Source of the DNA: Lepturacanthus savala | Lineage: Eukaryota; Chordata; Actinopteri; Scombriformes; Trichiuridae | Direction: 5' to 3' | Length of the DNA stretch: 64,000 bases | NCBI GenBank assembly: GCA_030544235.1 | Contig: CM060470.1 | Location: 19,656,356 to 19,720,355, forward strand | In this document: positions 60,396 to 64,000 of the stretch, in pieces | How the letters are laid out: each line of letters opens with the position of its first letter | How positions within the stretch are numbered: position 1 is the first letter of the stretch | Position numbers and translations under genes: made by a program | The notes under the pieces: model-generated | Databases searched by the model: none | Told to the model about the DNA's origin: nothing | The model's input: the letters and a program-made list of their open reading frames with translations, nothing else

Positions 60396-60594
60396 ATAGT
60401 AAGGGGGGACATTTTTAATAATTAATTAAAATTATGTAACTCCTGAAGTTAAATACACTTAAATTTGAGAAGGAGTCTGTGGTCACTGTTGACCACAAAC
60501 TCTTTTGCTGCTTCAGGTAAAGTCTTAGGATCAAAGAAAAAACTTGTCTGAATACAAATGTGAGTAACAATTTTAGTTTCATGAGTTGCATTGA

Positions 60595-60947
60595 AGGGCG
60601 ACATGGTGGCGCAGGGGTTAGCGCTGTTGCCTCACAGCAAGAAGGTCGCAGGTTCAAGACCTCCTTGGTCCTGGGTCTGGGACCTTTCTGTGTGGAGTTT
60701 GCATGTTCTCCCCGTGTCTGCGTGGGTTTTCACCGGGTACTCCGGCTTCCTCCCACAGTCCAAAAACATGCTGAGGTTAATTGGCGACTGTAGGTGTGAG
60801 TAGGTGAGTGAATGGTGTGTGTGCCCCACGATTGGCTGGCGACCATCTGGGGTGTATCCCTGCCTCTCGCCGTAACGTGCTGGGATAGGCTCCAGCAGAC
60901 CCCTGCAACCCTAATGAGGAATAAGCAGGTGTAGAAAATGACTGACT
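60595..60947 (+). mobile_element. tRNA-derived V-SINE, full length
   Basis: GGGCGACATGGTGGCGCAGG head, B-box-like GGTTCAAGACC (60651-60661), V-SINE core, and GAAAATGACTGACT tail. Perfect target duplications GAGTTGCATTGA (60583-60594 and 60948-60959). Confidence 0.95.
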
Positions 60948-61000
60948 GAGTTGCATTGAGTTGGAGATGTGCAGCTTTATGTGTTTAAAATAACAATGAA

Positions 61001-61262
61001 ACAGTGGGTAGTGCTGTTATCTTACAGGAAGAAGGTCGTAGGTTCAAATCCTTGAGCTGGGGCCTTTGTGTGTGGAGTTTGCATGTGCTCCCCATATCTG
61101 TGTGGGTTTTCTCCAGCTTCCTCCCACAGACCAAAAACATGCTTAGGTTAATTGGAGCCCATAGGTGTGAGTGAATTGTGTGTGTGCCCCATAGTGCCTC
61201 AGGTGGATCCCTGTCACTGGATTGGCTCCAGCAGACCCCCATGACCCCAGTGAAAATGACTT
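61001..61262 (+). mobile_element. Older V-SINE copy, diverged
   Basis: Head ACAGTGGGTAGTGCTGTTAT, B-box-like GGTTCAAATCC (61041-61051), core GTGTGGAGTTTGCATGTGCT and CTTCCTCCCACAGACCAAAA. The 3' half is shortened and the GACT tail reduced to one unit. Clearly more diverged than its neighbour. Confidence 0.85.
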
Positions 61263-61468
61263 AGTGGTTTCAAATAAGGGGAAAACATTAATATTTTTAA
61301 TTAAAGGGTCATATTCTGTAAGATTTTATTATATGCATTTTATTTGACCTGTCAAACTATTAAAATATTTCATTGTGATTGATCATGTCCATAGTCAATC
61401 ACAAATTAATGGCACATTGTCTGTTTTAAATGACCTTAAAGGATGTTTTTAATCCTTTTATGAAAATA

Positions 61469-61713
61469 GTCAGTCAGTCATCTTCTATACCCGCTTATTC
61501 CTCATTAGGGTTGCAGGGGTCTGCTTGAGCCAATCCCAGAGCATTTAGGTCGTCAGCCAATCGTGACAATCACCATTCACTCACACATTCACACCTACGG
61601 GCAATTTAGAGTCACCAATTAACCTCAGCATGTTTTTGGACTGTGGGAGGAATCCGGACACGAGGAGAACATGCAAACTCCACACAGACCCAGGACCAAG
61701 GAGGTCTTGAACC
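61469..61713 (-). mobile_element. tRNA-derived V-SINE, 5'-truncated with deletions
   Basis: GACT tail at the low-coordinate end, core present with several deletions, and ends at GGTCTTGAACC inside the head. Confidence 0.88.
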
Positions 61714-64000
61714 AAAGTGGACAAATACACTTTAGGCTTTATTCTTGTTGGAACAATGCCAAATATTCTCCAGAATACTGTCAATAAAAACCTCAAACTA
61801 GTAAAAATAGTGACTTATTAAGAGGAAAGAGAGCAAGTTAACACAAAGAACTTTCCCCCTGTGTTAAATGAATTAGCAGTGATAAAAGGAAATTGCGTTA
61901 ACCCTCAGTCTTCAGTTCAAACTCTTTCATTAAGGCCCCGCCTCCTGATGAGCCTTCTGTGTTCTGATTGGTCGATTTCAGGAAGCTTCCTGTAACTCCA
62001 ACTACAGCAGCAGGATTTCACTTTTTATTCTACTTGTCAACTTCTCAAATCCATCTGTACATCTGGCGCTGAATCGCATCTGAAATGAGAGAGAACAACA
62101 TGAAAACACCTTAGTGACTGTCTTAGCAACAGGTTGGTTTTGAAAATGAACAACAAGCTGACAAACAAACATTCGGCAAGTGTAATCTGGTCCTTTTAAG
62201 TGAAATAGACAGTAGATTATATTGTTCTTTATAATAATGTTTGAGGCAAGTTCCTGTGAAATTACACTTAATTATCAATCACATATTACTGTAAAATCTC
62301 AGCTGTCAGTTTGACGTAGAAACATTTATCGACATGGATTCAAATATAAAGAACCTCTGGAAATAAATGTGTTTTGTTCTTCTTTGATTTATTTTGCGTC
62401 TGTAACCTGAAACGCTCTGATGACTGTTCCTCCTGCAGCCTCGTCTCCATTACACGCTGCCTGATCAGCCCACAGCTGATCAATACCGACTCTATTACTC
62501 TATTACCATGTGAAGATTGGGCGGCTCAGAGCAGCTCCGGCTGGTCAATGGAGAATATCCACGGGTGTAATTGATGAAGAAGCTCTGACTCGTTTGGCTG
62601 TTGAGGCAAATGACTTGACTGTGTTGAATTTTTAATTGGTCATGGATCTTGCTGCCTGAATCCATTCAGCTCTGCAGCGGCTCTGAGGAGCAGGAAGATG
62701 CTTTCAGGCCTGATCACGCTTCACCCTGTCACCTGCTGAGGGGAAATCTGAGGAGCTGCAAACACAACAGCACCACACGACACATTATAACCCTCCTGAT
62801 CATCTGAGTAAAAGGCGCAGTAGGCGTTTTTTTTTTTTTTTTTCCGTTCTTTACAGTTCTTAGCTTATAAAAAGTTCATCTTGCATAATCCTACAAATTT
62901 CCAGAAACACAAGTAATCAAATGCATCTGCACATGTTGCTATGGTAGTTGCTATGAACTCCATTAAGGCTTGAATCTATAGGGCATGTGATGTAACAACA
63001 GGGATCCACTGGTTGCATAGCAACACATTACGTAGACGTAGCGAAGTGGCTACACTGAGTATGTTTAGAGAGCAACAGAGACACAGCTGTGTTTATCCAC
63101 AGAGATTTCCTTGGTGCTTGGACAGAAGGGGGTATCAGGGACCGATACTGGTCATTGCAGCTCTGCAGATAGATTCTCCCTGTACAGACACTAGTGGTGG
63201 TAGCTGACTGCCGCTGCTGCTGAAACAAGGAGCCAAACAGAAGCAGTGACCTGAAGGTGGTGATGGGGAGGTGGGGCGATGTGAGAACAACTGGATGGGC
63301 AATAGAGTGGGAAGAGAGAATCTCTTTTGAAATGACCCTAACCCTGACAGCCAAATGTGTAGCAGTGTTTAAGAAGAGAAGCAATGCTAAACATCCATGC
63401 AGGTTCTATTGTCAATGGAGCCATGTTGAAGTCATAGCAGTTTATCAGGAAAGCCTCATTTCAACCGGTGAATTTTTTCAACAGCAATTAAACGTTGGAC
63501 AGGTAAAGTAATCTTTGGTGTAGTGTTGTTCTCGTTATACACCTGGGTTGTTACAGGATCTCATGATTTTCATGGGTGATGTTAGGGTTCGTCATCCTCC
63601 AGCTTGCACATAAAGGACTAATCAACGTCTGGTTTTGATCAGGTACAAAAACTACTTGGTTTGGTTTAAAGAAAGATAACGAGGAGTTTGGGTTAAAATG
63701 TCATAAAATCGCCTTTTTGCACCTAATTATCCACCAGCTCCCCAGCTCTGTTAAACACCCTGTACATCAGTAGACATCATTAATTATTAGGTCTGCATTT
63801 CTTTTAAACGAATATGTAAGAACAGTTAATGAGAACAGAACAGCCTGGATGTACCATGTACCAACATCCGTTAACAATCAGTCTTCAAACTGAATCATCA
63901 TCTTCATTTGATTGACTGAATCAGTAGTTTTCAGCAGCAGAGAATAACTGGTCATTATTACTGTGTGTTAAACGCTCTCCGCCCCGCAGATACACTTAGA
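61714..64000. other. Noncoding stretch to window end
   Basis: No gene is supported. Part 61930-61990 has a GC-box-like GGCCCCGCCTCC and an inverted CCAAT (CTGATTGGTC). A T-run is at about 62828-62846. Part 63010-63510 has opposing open frames (63028-63384 -, 63257-63511 +) without recognisable domains; the plus frame ends near GGACAGGTAAAG, a donor-like site. Confidence 0.35.

Noticed and set aside
60595..60670. tRNA-like A and B boxes that might be a tRNA gene
   Set aside because: They form the head of a V-SINE; there is no complete cloverleaf or anticodon stem, and the SINE core follows directly.

Overview
The window looks like intergenic or long-intron DNA from a teleost fish, probably a percomorph. 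This rests on tRNA-derived V-SINEs (the superfamily of zebrafish DANA), L2-type and RTE-type LINE fragments, Tc1/mariner MITEs, several hAT relics, very long dinucleotide and GATA microsatellites, and AT-rich composition. No intact protein-coding gene, tRNA, rRNA or CRISPR array was found. Most long open frames are microsatellite read-through or transposon debris.

Layout. 0-5.3 kb: (TA)n, an L2 LINE 3' half, a perfect 48-bp palindrome, a G-run block and a Tc1 MITE. 5.3-15.4 kb: a GCTGCTAACACTGCTGAT minisatellite, a V-SINE with perfect 12-bp target duplications, a 1-kb hAT element with an 8-bp target duplication, and ancient MITEs with GCAACTAA-type ends. 15.4-24 kb: an RTE LINE fragment, an 11-bp minisatellite and a long (CA)n. 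24-32 kb: dispersed T-rich repeats, MITEs, a 650-bp array of TTCAGGTGTG units, and a GC-rich block with exon-like signals at 31.2-31.4 kb. 32-47 kb: two decayed hAT transposase genes on the minus strand (Ac-like with the C-terminal dimerisation region at 32.6-33.8 kb; ZMYM1/DUF4371-like at 43.9-46.5 kb), a (GATA)n array, and a MITE carrying a nested Tc1 MITE. 57-62 kb: five more V-SINEs and a LINE fragment split by a hAT MITE.

The most unusual locus is 46.88-51.99 kb. Two roughly 1.5-kb imperfect arms lie in inverted orientation and point at each other. Each starts with a conserved exon-like block ending in a consensus donor (GAG/GTAAGT) and leads into repeated modules encoding acidic, exon-like peptide segments. 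A V-SINE sits in the left arm, and the right arm keeps the matching empty site, so the SINE arrived after the duplication. A separate fold-back region lies just to the left. I do not recognise the gene or element; it may be a degenerate convergent gene pair or an undescribed element with long inverted ends.

All calls come from reading the sequence. Family names rely on recalled consensus features, and no database search was run.
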